A stretch of 64,000 nt of DNA from an uncultured Peptostreptococcaceae bacterium (GCA_947072565.1 CAMTIM010000059.1:1-64000), one strand, 5' to 3'. Positions 1-7,977 are shown, numbered from the stretch's first letter. A program made the numbers and translations. The notes: a model not told the origin generated them from the letters alone.

Positions 1-1
1 C

Positions 2-517
2 GCAGATGCAGACGCAACATCAGACGCAGATGCAACAGCAGACGCAGACGCAACATCAGATGCAGACGCAACATCAGATGCAGATGCAACAGCAGATGCA
101 GATGCAACATCAGACTCAGATGCAACATCAGATGCAGACGCAACAGCAGACTCAGATGCAAACGCAGATGCAGATGCAACATCAGACGCAGACGCAACAT
201 CAGACGCAGATGCAACATCAGATGCAGATGCAACATCAGACGCAGATGCAACATCAGATGCAGATGCAACAGCAGACACAGATGCAACATCAGACGCAGA
301 TGCAGATATAGATGCAACAGCAGACGCAGACTCAACATCAGAATCTAATGCAAGCAATAATAATCAATCTAAATCATGTAACAAGATAGGACCTATAAAT
401 GTTAATACACCAATAAATATATATATAACTTGTGCTTGTTGTGGTAAAAAACAAAACCATAGAGTAGATGGATATATTGAAGCTGATGGATATGAAGAAA
501 ATCATGATGAAGAATAA
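2..517 (+). CDS. Asp-Ala-Thr/Ser repeat protein, C-terminal part (5' end outside window)
   Basis: The reading frame enters from the left edge and ends at TAA 515-517, giving about 171 residues. The first ~110 are a low-complexity tract of hexapeptides, mostly SDADAT and ADADAT. Then come a Ser/Asn linker and a globular-looking tail with a single Cys, a CACC cluster and an acidic end. The frame is chosen because almost every difference between repeat units (gat/gac) is synonymous here, whereas in the +1 frame the same changes swap Met and Thr. I do not recognise the tail. An acidic surface or spore-coat protein is possible, but nothing here proves it. The N-terminus is unseen, so secretion cannot be judged. 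Confidence 0.72.
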   Translation, partial: ADADATSDADATADADATSDADATSDADATADADATSDSDATSDADATADSDANADADATSDADATSDADATSDADATSDADATSDADATADTDATSDADADIDATADADSTSESNASNNNQSKSCNKIGPINVNTPINIYITCACCGKKQNHRVDGYIEADGYEENHDEE

Positions 518-559
518 AAATTTAGATTAATTATTTTGTAATAAGGGGTGTAGATTAAT

Positions 560-649
560 ATGAGAGATTTAGAACACTCAAATGAAAGCAAACCAATAAA
601 AGATAAGAAATCATCACATGATAGCAAACATGTAAGTGATAGTGAATAA
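560..649 (+). CDS. possible 29-residue hydrophilic peptide
   Basis: ATG at 560 follows AAGGGG (543-548) with about 11 nt spacing. The 29 codons are rich in Ser, Lys, Asp and His and have no hydrophobic segment. The ORF sits 42 nt after the repeat-protein stop and just before a strong terminator, so it could be the last gene of that transcript. It could equally be untranslated 3' sequence; there is no recognisable family. Confidence 0.35.
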   Translation: MRDLEHSNESKPIKDKKSSHDSKHVSDSE

Positions 650-653
650 TTTT

Positions 654-684
654 AAAGAGTGGTCATATTTGACCACTCTTTTTT
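654..684 (+). terminator. rho-independent terminator
   Basis: The inverted repeat AAAGAGTGGTCA / TGACCACTCTTT has a 4-nt loop and is followed by a T run. It ends the transcript carrying the repeat protein. Confidence 0.9.
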
Positions 685-794
685 ACATTCAATCTATTTT
701 TTTACCTAAAATATTAAAATGAAGGTACTAGTTATTAACAGTAAATTCTATGAGTATACAGAGACAATTAAAAATCAAAAACTTATAAAATATA

Positions 795-823
795 TTGACG
801 TAATTTGATTAATATTATATAAT
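795..823 (+). promoter_or_regulatory. sigma-A promoter of tRNA-Ser
   Basis: TTGACG (795-800), a 17-nt spacer and TATAAT (818-823) form a near-consensus housekeeping promoter. It lies 23 nt upstream of the tRNA. Confidence 0.85.
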
Positions 824-846
824 TAATTTATAAACAAAGAAAACGT

Positions 847-937
847 GGAGAAGTACTCAAGTGGCTAAAGAGGTGCCCCTGCTAAGGGTATAGGCTGGGT
901 AACTGGTGCGAGGGTTCGAATCCCTCCTTCTCCGCCA
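847..937 (+). tRNA. tRNA-Ser(GCT)
   Basis: The acceptor arm GGAGAAG pairs with CTTCTCC, followed by the discriminator G and an encoded CCA. The anticodon loop CTGCTAA carries GCT, which reads AGC/AGU codons. The long variable arm (about 20 nt, typical of class II tRNAs) and the T-loop GGTTCGAATCC support serine identity. Confidence 0.95.
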
Positions 938-939
938 GT

Positions 940-972
940 AAAAAACTATCGATTAATCGATAGTTTTTTTTA
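940..972 (+). terminator. tRNA terminator
   Basis: AAAACTATCGAT and ATCGATAGTTTT form a tight hairpin directly after the CCA end, with a run of T after it. Confidence 0.9.
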
Positions 973-1015
973 TGTGATTTGACGTAAATAGACAGACGAA
1001 TGGAGATGTTTTTTT

Positions 1016-2578
1016 GTGAAAAACAGTAAAGAAAGAGTTCGCAAAATTTTAAATGGAGCTCAAAATTTCAAGTATAAGCTAGTAAGAGATTCTCTTCTAG
1101 TTGGAATAGTAGTAGGATTAACTATTGTAACATATAGGATTCTTGCATCAAAATTAGCTCAAGTATTTATGAGCATTTATTCAAAGGGTAGAGAAAATTT
1201 AGCATTTATACCAATCATATTTATATTACTTACAGCTGCTGGATATTTTGTATCAAGACAGGTTAAAAAAGAACCTATGATATCTGGAAGTGGAATACCT
1301 CAAATTGAAGGTATTTTAATGAGAAGGCTTAAGATGAATTGGTTTAAAATCTTAATAAATAAATTTGTTGGAGGACTTATATGTCTAGGGGCTGGACTAT
1401 CAGTAGGTAGAGAAGGTCCATCTGTTCAAATGGGTGCTTCTGTTGGAGAAGGTATAGCTAAGAAATTAAATAGACCAGAAGATGAAGAAAAATATCTAAT
1501 AACAAGTGGGGCAAGTGCAGGTTTAGCAGCAGCATTTAGTGCGCCATTATCAGGAGTTATGTTTGCATTAGAAGAAGTTCATAAAAACTTTTCACCATTA
1601 GTTTTATTATCAGCTATGATAGCTTCATTAACTGCTGATTTTATATCTAAACAATTCTTTGGAATAATACCATCACTACATTTTGGGAACTTACCACCAA
1701 TACCATTAAAGTATTACGGAGTACTTATAATATTAGGAATAACAATAGGCATAAGTGGTGTTATATTTAATAGAGGGATATTAAAGACACAAAGTATGTT
1801 TAAACAAAGCAAGATGAGTACAGAGGTAAAGATAATAATACCTTTTATAATGGCTGGAATAATAGGATTAGTATCACCTATACTATTAGGTGGCGGACAT
1901 GAACTTATAATGAGCTTAAAAGAAAGCAATTTTACAATGATTATGCTAATGGTACTTATTATAGTTAAGTTTTTATTTACATTTATAAGTTTTGGGTCAG
2001 GAGTTCCAGGAGGAATATTTTTCCCATTACTTACGTTAGGTGCATTAGTAGGAAATGTGGTAGGGATTATATGCATATCGTACTTAGGTGTACCAAGTAG
2101 CTATATGATGAACTTTGTAGTTCTAGCTATGGCAGGGCACTTTGCAGCAACTGTAAAGGCTCCTATAACAGCTATAATACTAATATCAGAAATGACTGGT
2201 TCTCTAGATCATCTACTAGCGCTTTCTATAGTTGTAATTATTTCTCAGTTAACATCAGATATATTAAATTCACACCCTATATATGAAAGTTTACTAGATC
2301 GATTATTAGAAAAGGGAACGCACAAATACGAAGGTAGTTCTAGTAAGAAGGCATCATTAGAAGCTGTTGTTCATATGAATAGTAAACTTGATGGAAAATG
2401 TATAAAGGAAGTATGCTGGCCTAATAATTGTTTAGTAGTTACAATTACTAGAGGTGATACTGAAATATTACCTAAAGGTGAAACTGAAATATTGGCAGGT
2501 GACTATTTAACAGTTATGACAGATCAAAACAGTTCTTCAGAGACATTATATAAAGTAACTGAGCTAGCAGAAAGCTAA
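1016..2578 (+). CDS. ClC-family chloride channel/H+ antiporter with RCK_C domain
   Basis: A polytopic membrane protein of 520 residues that moves chloride, probably in exchange for protons. The selectivity-filter signatures are visible: GSGIP (91-95), GREGP (131-135) and GSGVPGGIFFP (about 320). The glutamate in GREGP (E133) is the gating glutamate seen in ClC exchangers, which argues for an antiporter. The last ~75 residues look like an RCK_C/TrkA_C ligand-binding domain, a common Firmicute fusion. GTG start at 1016, with GGAG about 10 nt upstream. The gene appears monocistronic, between the tRNA terminator and its own hairpin. The ion and coupling mode are inferred from family only. Confidence 0.93.
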   Translation: MKNSKERVRKILNGAQNFKYKLVRDSLLVGIVVGLTIVTYRILASKLAQVFMSIYSKGRENLAFIPIIFILLTAAGYFVSRQVKKEPMISGSGIPQIEGILMRRLKMNWFKILINKFVGGLICLGAGLSVGREGPSVQMGASVGEGIAKKLNRPEDEEKYLITSGASAGLAAAFSAPLSGVMFALEEVHKNFSPLVLLSAMIASLTADFISKQFFGIIPSLHFGNLPPIPLKYYGVLIILGITIGISGVIFNRGILKTQSMFKQSKMSTEVKIIIPFIMAGIIGLVSPILLGGGHELIMSLKESNFTMIMLMVLIIVKFLFTFISFGSGVPGGIFFPLLTLGALVGNVVGIICISYLGVPSSYMMNFVVLAMAGHFAATVKAPITAIILISEMTGSLDHLLALSIVVIISQLTSDILNSHPIYESLLDRLLEKGTHKYEGSSSKKASLEAVVHMNSKLDGKCIKEVCWPNNCLVVTITRGDTEILPKGETEILAGDYLTVMTDQNSSSETLYKVTELAES

Positions 2579-2590
2579 AAATTAAAATTA

Positions 2591-2640
2591 TTAAAGAGCT
2601 AAAATCCATAATTATGAGGAGCTTAGCTCTTTAATTTTAT
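2591..2640 (+). terminator. terminator-like inverted repeat after the ClC gene
   Basis: TTAAAGAGCTAA (2591-2602) pairs perfectly with TTAGCTCTTTAA (2623-2634) across a 20-nt loop, followed by ATTTTAT. Long loop, imperfect T tract. The remaining gap to 2904 is AT-rich with no gene I can support. Confidence 0.6.
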
Positions 2641-2904
2641 ATAAAAATAATTATATGTAAAATAGTGAATTTTGATTTATATATTATAATTTCTTTAATT
2701 ATTTATATGTATTTTTATAAGGTTTTTAGTTTACAATTAAATAAGGTTAGTTTTTATTAAATTAAATCTGATAATTTATCTATTATTTATATAAAATTTC
2801 TTGTTTTTAAAATTATATAATATAATAGTATTTGGATATATTTTAAAAGATTATAGATGAAATATAACTAAAAATATAAAAAACATTAACATAAATAATA
2901 AAAG

Positions 2905-2939
2905 ACCTTAATTTAAGGTATAAAAAATAATAGTATAAT
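2905..2939 (+). promoter_or_regulatory. promoter with overlapping palindrome upstream of the helicase gene
   Basis: TATAAT at 2934-2939 lies 28 nt before the start codon. The -35 zone is occupied by a perfect odd palindrome, ACCTTAA-T-TTAAGGT (2905-2919), placed where a repressor or activator could bind. The -35 itself is weak (TTTAAG). Confidence 0.4.
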
Positions 2940-2967
2940 AATAAATATAACTTCAAGGTGGTAGTTT

Positions 2968-5010
2968 ATGATAAGTATAAGCAAACTGAATGAAAATCAA
3001 GAGAGTGCAGTAAATCATATAGATGGACCGTGTATGGTCCTTGCAGGTCCAGGGTCTGGTAAGACAAGAGTAATAACTTATAGAATTGCTAATATGGTAG
3101 TAAACAAAAATATAAGACCTAGTAGTATACTTGCAATAAGTTTCACTAAGGCATCATCAGTAGAGATGAAAAATAGAGCTTTAAGTTTAAGCAATGATTA
3201 TAGAATGAATAAGGTTACATATGGAACATTTCATTCTGTATTTTTTAGGATTTTAAGATATTTTGAAAACTATAGTTTAGATAGCATATTTGATGAAAAA
3301 TCAAAAAGGTTAGTACTTAGGGGGATTCTTAAAAGTTTAAACGTAGAAAATGCAGATGATGATGAAACTATAGGTCAAGTTATAAATGAAATATCGTATG
3401 TAAAAAACGAACTAATGGACAGAATCGATTTTGAATCTGAAATACTAAGTAGTGATGAATTTACAAAAGTTTATAATCTTTACGAAGAACATAAAAATAC
3501 AATAAATAAAATTGATTTTGATGATATGTTAATAAAAACATATTATTTATTAAAAAATAACAAACCAGCATTAGATAGAATTAGAAATACATATAAATAT
3601 ATTTTAGTAGATGAATTTCAAGATATAAATAAAGTACAATTTGAAGTACTTAAATTAATATCAAACCCTATAAATAATATATTTGTAGTTGGAGATGAAG
3701 ATCAAAGTATATATGGTTTTAGAGGATCAAGACCAGATTTTTTACTTCAATTCGAATCATACTTTGAAAATACTAAAAAAGTATTGTTGGATATTAATTA
3801 TAGATCGAAAAATGAAATAGTTGATGTAGCTAATAGACTTATAGAGAAAAATGAAAATAGATATGAAAAAGTTATAATGTGCGATCAAGGGAAAGGGGCT
3901 ACTGTAAATTATGTATCTCCAGAGGATTCAGAAGAAGAAGCTACATTTATAGCTAAAGATATTTTAGAAGAAATGAAAAAACAATATACAGAGTATACTG
4001 ACTTTGCAGTAATATACAGAACTAATATACAATCAAGAGCGCTTGTAGATATATTTATGGATATGAGAATTCCATTTGTAGTGAAAGACTCCGTAATAAC
4101 AATATATGATCATTGGGCATCTCAAGATATTTTAGCGTATTTAAGAATAGCTTTAAATGCAAAATCTAATAAAGATTGGGTTAGAATTATAAACAAGCCT
4201 TTTAGATATATTTCTAAGGATAATGTGAATTTGGTGAAAGAAGAATCTGATTTTATAAATGCACTAATAAATAAATGCGATCTTCATCCAAAGCAAATTA
4301 AGACTATTAATGATTTAGAAATAGATTTAAGTTATTTGAAAACGTTAAATCCTAAAAATGCAATATCTTATATAAGATCAAGCTTAGATTACGATAGATA
4401 CATACTAGATTATTGTTCAAATAGAAAAATTAAAACTAATGGTTTGATTGAAATTTTAAATGAGTTAGAAAGTTCAGCAATGAACTTTAAGACTATACAA
4501 GATTATATGGAACATATAGAAAGAGTTAAATCGGAGCTTATAGAAAATAAAAACAATAAAAATAGTGATGGTGTTATTTTTACAACTATGCATAGTGCAA
4601 AGGGATTAGAATTTAAAAATGTTTATATAATAGGAGCTAATGAAGGTACTATCCCACATGAAAAATCTTATGATATAGGTGATGATGAAAAGAAAACAGA
4701 ACAAATAGAAGAAGAGAGAAGACTTATGTACGTAGCTATTACAAGAGCAGAAGAAAGTTTATATATAAGTTCTCCTAGCAGTAAATATGGTAAAAAAGTT
4801 TCTAAATCAAGATTTATAGATGATATTAAGTCTCCTACTAATAAAGAAATAAAAGATACAACGATAGGAGATAAAATATATCATAAAAGATTTAAAGAAG
4901 GTGTCATTATACAAAAAGAAGGAAATTCTATTAAGGTTAAATTTAAAGATGGTGACAGAACACTTGATTATAAAGTTTGTCTTACTAAGGGAATGATATG
5001 GAAAATATAA
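2968..5010 (+). CDS. UvrD/PcrA-like superfamily 1 DNA helicase
   Basis: ATP-dependent 3'-5' DNA helicase family, 680 residues. Visible motifs: the Q motif LNENQESAV near residue 7, Walker A GPGSGKTR (27-34), Walker B DEFQD (D215-E216), GDEDQSIYGFRG (III), MHSAKGLEFKNVYI (V) and EERRLMYVAITRA (VI). The last ~50 residues resemble the Tudor-like tail of PcrA. It is shorter than typical PcrA (about 720-740) and could be a paralogue of the main PcrA or the only copy. ATG with AAGGTGG upstream. Monocistronic and convergent with the asparaginase gene. Confidence 0.9.
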   Translation: MISISKLNENQESAVNHIDGPCMVLAGPGSGKTRVITYRIANMVVNKNIRPSSILAISFTKASSVEMKNRALSLSNDYRMNKVTYGTFHSVFFRILRYFENYSLDSIFDEKSKRLVLRGILKSLNVENADDDETIGQVINEISYVKNELMDRIDFESEILSSDEFTKVYNLYEEHKNTINKIDFDDMLIKTYYLLKNNKPALDRIRNTYKYILVDEFQDINKVQFEVLKLISNPINNIFVVGDEDQSIYGFRGSRPDFLLQFESYFENTKKVLLDINYRSKNEIVDVANRLIEKNENRYEKVIMCDQGKGATVNYVSPEDSEEEATFIAKDILEEMKKQYTEYTDFAVIYRTNIQSRALVDIFMDMRIPFVVKDSVITIYDHWASQDILAYLRIALNAKSNKDWVRIINKPFRYISKDNVNLVKEESDFINALINKCDLHPKQIKTINDLEIDLSYLKTLNPKNAISYIRSSLDYDRYILDYCSNRKIKTNGLIEILNELESSAMNFKTIQDYMEHIERVKSELIENKNNKNSDGVIFTTMHSAKGLEFKNVYIIGANEGTIPHEKSYDIGDDEKKTEQIEEERRLMYVAITRAEESLYISSPSSKYGKKVSKSRFIDDIKSPTNKEIKDTTIGDKIYHKRFKEGVIIQKEGNSIKVKFKDGDRTLDYKVCLTKGMIWKI

Positions 5011-5040
5011 ATTAACTTAATATAATATTTTTCATTATAT

Positions 5041-5083
5041 AAAAAAGCCAGAGTAAAGTTATTTAATAACATTGCTCTGGCTT
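5041..5083 (-). terminator. terminator of the asparaginase gene
   Basis: AAGCCAGAG and CTCTGGCTT pair. The T tract lies on the minus-strand side (AAAAAA at 5041-5046 on plus), so it chiefly stops minus-strand transcription. It may also serve the convergent helicase gene. Confidence 0.8.
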
Positions 5084-5099
5084 ATATAAATTAAACGGT

Positions 5100-6095
5100 T
5101 TAATAATAAATACCTTTTTCAAAGAAATCTTTTATTTCATTTAAATCATTAGTTTTTCCAAGAGCTAGCATAAGCTTTATTCTAGCTTTTTGACCTGGAA
5201 GGTCTCCACCAAATATACATCCAATATTTCTTAAATCTCTTCCAGAACCGAAATACCCATAGCTATCAAATACTCTACCAGAGTGACATCTAGAAACTAT
5301 AACAACAGGTACATTGTTTTCTCTAGCATACTTAACTCCTTCAAACATATGAGGAGGTATATTTCCTCTACCCATAGCTTCTATAATTATACCTTTATAA
5401 CCATTGTCAGTAGCTAATTTTATAAATTCAGCATCCATACCAACCGCAGCTTTAAATAAAGCAACTTTTGATTCAACATTATCAGTATCAATTATTGTTC
5501 TAGGACCTACATTTTTAGCTAATACAAGCTCGTTACAATCTATTACACCTAAAGGACCTGTAGCTAGTGCTTTAAATGTATTTAAAGCTAGAGTATTTGT
5601 TTTAGTAGCCTCAGAAGCTAACATAGCCTCATTATTTAAAACAACAAGAACACCTTTACCAACAGCCTCTTTAGATATAGCTGTACAAACAGCTGAAGAT
5701 AGATTACTAGGCCCGTCGTATCCAAGTTCAGAACTACTTCTCATAGCTCCTGTAACTATAACTGGCTTTGTACTAGTTATAGTTAAATCTAAGAAATAAG
5801 CAGTTTCTTCTAAACTATCCGTGCCATGAGTAATAACAACTCCGTCTATATCATCTTTTGCAAGTAAATTATTTACATAATTTTTTAACTCCATCATTCT
5901 CTCCGGTGTAATATGAGGTCCAGGTATCTCGTCAAAATTTAAAACTTCAATCTCTGCAACTTTATCAATATTAGTTACCATTGACATTATTTGCTCACCA
6001 GATAGAGTAGGTATAGCAGCTCCTACTTTTTCATCTACTGTCATAGATATAGTTCCACCTGTAAAAACTATAGCAATTTTTTTCTTTTTATTCAT
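5100..6095 (-). CDS. L-asparaginase
   Basis: Hydrolyses L-asparagine to aspartate and ammonia; 331 residues, the normal family length. The two catalytic threonine motifs are present: FTGGTIS near residue 11 and VITHGTDS near residue 88. The start ATG at 6095 follows GGGAGG on the minus strand. There is no signal peptide (MNKKKKIAIV runs straight into the first beta-strand), so the enzyme should be cytoplasmic. It stands alone with its own promoter and terminator. Type I versus type II affinity cannot be decided from sequence inspection. Confidence 0.93.
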   Translation of the reverse strand: MNKKKKIAIVFTGGTISMTVDEKVGAAIPTLSGEQIMSMVTNIDKVAEIEVLNFDEIPGPHITPERMMELKNYVNNLLAKDDIDGVVITHGTDSLEETAYFLDLTITSTKPVIVTGAMRSSSELGYDGPSNLSSAVCTAISKEAVGKGVLVVLNNEAMLASEATKTNTLALNTFKALATGPLGVIDCNELVLAKNVGPRTIIDTDNVESKVALFKAAVGMDAEFIKLATDNGYKGIIIEAMGRGNIPPHMFEGVKYARENNVPVVIVSRCHSGRVFDSYGYFGSGRDLRNIGCIFGGDLPGQKARIKLMLALGKTNDLNEIKDFFEKGIYY

Positions 6096-6139
6096 ATATA
6101 CAGCCTCCCTTAAAATATATAAATATATATTATAGTTAG

Positions 6140-6168
6140 ATTATATCAAAAAATACCTATATAGGTCT
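6140..6168 (-). promoter_or_regulatory. asparaginase promoter (extended -10)
   Basis: On the minus strand TGATATAAT (-10 hexamer at 6145-6140) is an extended -10 element 45 nt upstream of the asparaginase ATG. The -35 (AGACCT at 6168-6163) is poor, as is common with extended -10 promoters. Confidence 0.55.
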
Positions 6169-6240
6169 ATTGTGAAAATTTTAAATGGAAAAATAGTAAA
6201 TTAAGAAATGAATATTTTAGAATTACTTAAAAAAGGGCAG

Positions 6241-6382
6241 AAAAAAAAGAGCTCGGGGAAGCTCTTTTTTTTCTATTAAGCTAACTTCCGTTGTCAACTT
6301 AATATAATGGATATAAAGTCTATCCGTTTAAAAGGGGTATTGGGAATAGAGATTTTAATTAAGGTTATCAGGGGGATAACCT
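6241..6382 (-). ncRNA. candidate small RNA with C-rich seed motifs
   Basis: A complete transcription unit without an ORF. A promoter (6389-6417) would start RNA near 6382. The 5' end immediately folds as GGTTATC-CCCCT-GATAACC (6381-6363). The 3' end is a strong intrinsic terminator, a 13-bp stem AAAAAAAAGAGCT/AGCTCTTTTTTTT with a 6-nt loop (6272-6241). On the RNA strand C-runs are exposed in the first hairpin loop, in the single-stranded middle (complements of GGGG 6334-6337 and GGG 6342-6344) and in the terminator loop. Such C-rich patches are the hallmark of Firmicute sRNAs of the RsaE/FsrA/CsfG style that pair with Shine-Dalgarno sequences. The alternative is an attenuated leader of the asparaginase gene. 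Confidence 0.6.
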
Positions 6383-6388
6383 GTATTA

Positions 6389-6417
6389 ATAATAACAAAT
6401 TTCGACAGAAAAAGCAA
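6389..6417 (-). promoter_or_regulatory. sRNA promoter containing a Spo0A-box match
   Basis: On the minus strand TTGCTT (6417-6412), exactly 17 nt, then TATTAT (6394-6389). Inside the spacer lies TGTCGAA (6407-6401), a perfect match to the Spo0A box TGNCGAA. Binding there would be expected to repress. Confidence 0.55.
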
Positions 6418-6436
6418 TACTTTTTAAAAAAAATAT

Positions 6437-6488
6437 TATTAATTAATTTGTAATATACATTGTAGTATATATTACAAATTAATTAATA
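6437..6488. repeat. 21-bp perfect inverted repeat
   Basis: Arms 6437-6457 and 6468-6488 are perfectly complementary over 21 bp, with a 10-nt loop (cattgtagta). All but one base pair is A-T. On the minus strand it is followed by TTTTTTTT, so it could act as a terminator. It could also be an operator or cruciform between the sRNA and the cysteine desulfurase promoter. Confidence 0.75.
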
Positions 6489-6666
6489 TAAAAAAGTACA
6501 TTTAATTATAAAATAAAATATCTTTATTTTTTACTGTTAATATAAATAAAACAGTTATTGAAAAAATAAAATTCTACAAAAAAAACTAAATTAATGCATT
6601 GGGTGATAAATAGATGCAAAATATAATAATAATTGGTATATATTTTATAATATTGGTTATTAAATG

Positions 6667-6695
6667 TTAAAAAAAATATATAAAAGTGATATAAT
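6667..6695 (+). promoter_or_regulatory. promoter of the desulfurase-thiI operon
   Basis: TTAAAA (6667-6672), 17 nt, TATAAT (6690-6695), with TGA just before the -10 (extended -10). The predicted leader is about 107 nt. Confidence 0.6.
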
Positions 6696-6808
6696 AAAAT
6701 GATGTGAGTTTTAAATACAATATTAAGATTTGGAAACAATAAATATAAACAATCTAGTAAATTACTATTTATATATAGATGTTAAAAAATAGAAAGTTGG
6801 TGCAGTAT

Positions 6809-7960
6809 ATGGAGATATATTTAGATAATAGTGCTACAACAAAGCCATATCAAGAGGTAATAGATAAAGTAGTTTATGCACTGAATACAGACTATGCAAA
6901 TCCATCTTCAATACATAGAAAAGGTATTGAAGTTGAAAAAAATATAAAATTAATAAGACAAAACATAGCTAGATCAATAGGAGCTAAAGATAAAGAAATA
7001 TACTTTACATCTGGAGGTACTGAATCAAACAATACCATAATAAGAGGTGTAGTAAGCTTACATAAAAAAAGAAAAAATCATATAATATCTACAACTATAG
7101 AACATCCTTCAGTACTAAATACACTTAAAGACCTAGAAGATGATGGATGTGAAGTTACATATTTAAAAGTAGATAAAAACGGAAGAATAAATTTAGATGA
7201 ACTAAAAGAAGCAATAAAGCCTACTACATGTCTGATTACTATAATGCATGTAAACAATGAAGTAGGAGTAGTTCAACCGATACAAGAAATAGGAAAATAT
7301 CTTAAATCTTTAAGTGAAAAGATATATTTACATGTAGATGCGGTACAATCATACTCTAAAATTAATTTCAAGCCGTCAAGATATAACATAGACTTTATGA
7401 GTGTTAGTGGGCATAAGTTCCATGGTCCAAAAGGAATTGGATTTATGTACATTAAGGAAAATAATAGATTAAAGCCTATGCTAACAGGCGGTGGTCAAGA
7501 AATAGGAATAAGATCAGGTACTGAGAATACTCCAGGTGTATATGGCTTAGGAGAGGCTGTAAAGATAATTAATGAAAATTTAGATAAAACTATAGAAAAG
7601 ATAGCTAAATTAAAAAATCTACTTAAAGATGAAATAATAAAAAATATAGAAAATATAAAAATAAATTCATCAGATGATGGAGTATGCCATATATTAAATG
7701 TTTCATTCAGTGGAATAAAAGGAGAAGTTTTACTTCATTATCTAGAGCAAAGAGGAGTTTATGTATCAACAGGATCAGCTTGCTCATCTAAGAAAAAAGG
7801 TAGTCATGTATTAAATGAAATGAAATTAACTAAAGATGAAATAGAAGGTGCTATAAGATTTAGTTTAAGTGATTTAAATACAGAAGAGGAAATTTTAGAA
7901 ACTGTAAAAATAGTAAAAGAGTCTGTAAATGATTTAAGATCGATAATAGGAAGAAAATAA
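6809..7960 (+). CDS. cysteine desulfurase (NifS/IscS family, tRNA-thiolation type)
   Basis: PLP enzyme that removes sulfur from cysteine and holds it as a persulfide. 383 residues from ATG 6809, which gives the family-typical N-terminus MEIYLDNSATT. An in-frame ATG 30 nt earlier lacks a ribosome site. The PLP lysine is K203 in SVSGHKFHG, and the persulfide cysteine is C325 in STGSACSSKKKG. The gene ends 17 nt before thiI, the arrangement known for the dedicated NifZ-ThiI pair of Bacillus, where the desulfurase feeds sulfur for s4U in tRNA. A role in Fe-S assembly as well cannot be excluded. Confidence 0.92.
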   Translation: MEIYLDNSATTKPYQEVIDKVVYALNTDYANPSSIHRKGIEVEKNIKLIRQNIARSIGAKDKEIYFTSGGTESNNTIIRGVVSLHKKRKNHIISTTIEHPSVLNTLKDLEDDGCEVTYLKVDKNGRINLDELKEAIKPTTCLITIMHVNNEVGVVQPIQEIGKYLKSLSEKIYLHVDAVQSYSKINFKPSRYNIDFMSVSGHKFHGPKGIGFMYIKENNRLKPMLTGGGQEIGIRSGTENTPGVYGLGEAVKIINENLDKTIEKIAKLKNLLKDEIIKNIENIKINSSDDGVCHILNVSFSGIKGEVLLHYLEQRGVYVSTGSACSSKKKGSHVLNEMKLTKDEIEGAIRFSLSDLNTEEEILETVKIVKESVNDLRSIIGRK

Positions 7961-7977
7961 AATAAGAGGTGATACAT

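Noticed and set aside
6-311. A 101-codon Gln/Met/Thr/His-rich frame with an ATG start
   Set aside because: It is the +1 shadow of the DADATS frame. Base changes between units are silent in frame 2 and replacing here, and it has no ribosome site.
1-517. CRISPR array
   Set aside because: Repeats are short, contiguous coding hexapeptides without unique spacers.
1714-2076. Long minus-strand frame inside the ClC gene
   Set aside because: Opposite strand of a well-supported membrane-protein gene, with composition expected from complementing hydrophobic codons.
6241-6382. T-box, 6S, SRP or tmRNA identity for the small RNA
   Set aside because: None of their conserved cores (T-box AGGGTGGNACCGCG, SRP GGAAGGAAGCA, long 6S hairpin, tmRNA tRNA-like ends) is present.
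6524-6739. Minus-strand 71-codon frame upstream of the desulfurase
   Set aside because: Phe/Tyr/Ile/Asn-rich translation of AT-rich DNA, no ribosome site, overlaps the mapped promoter 6667-6695.
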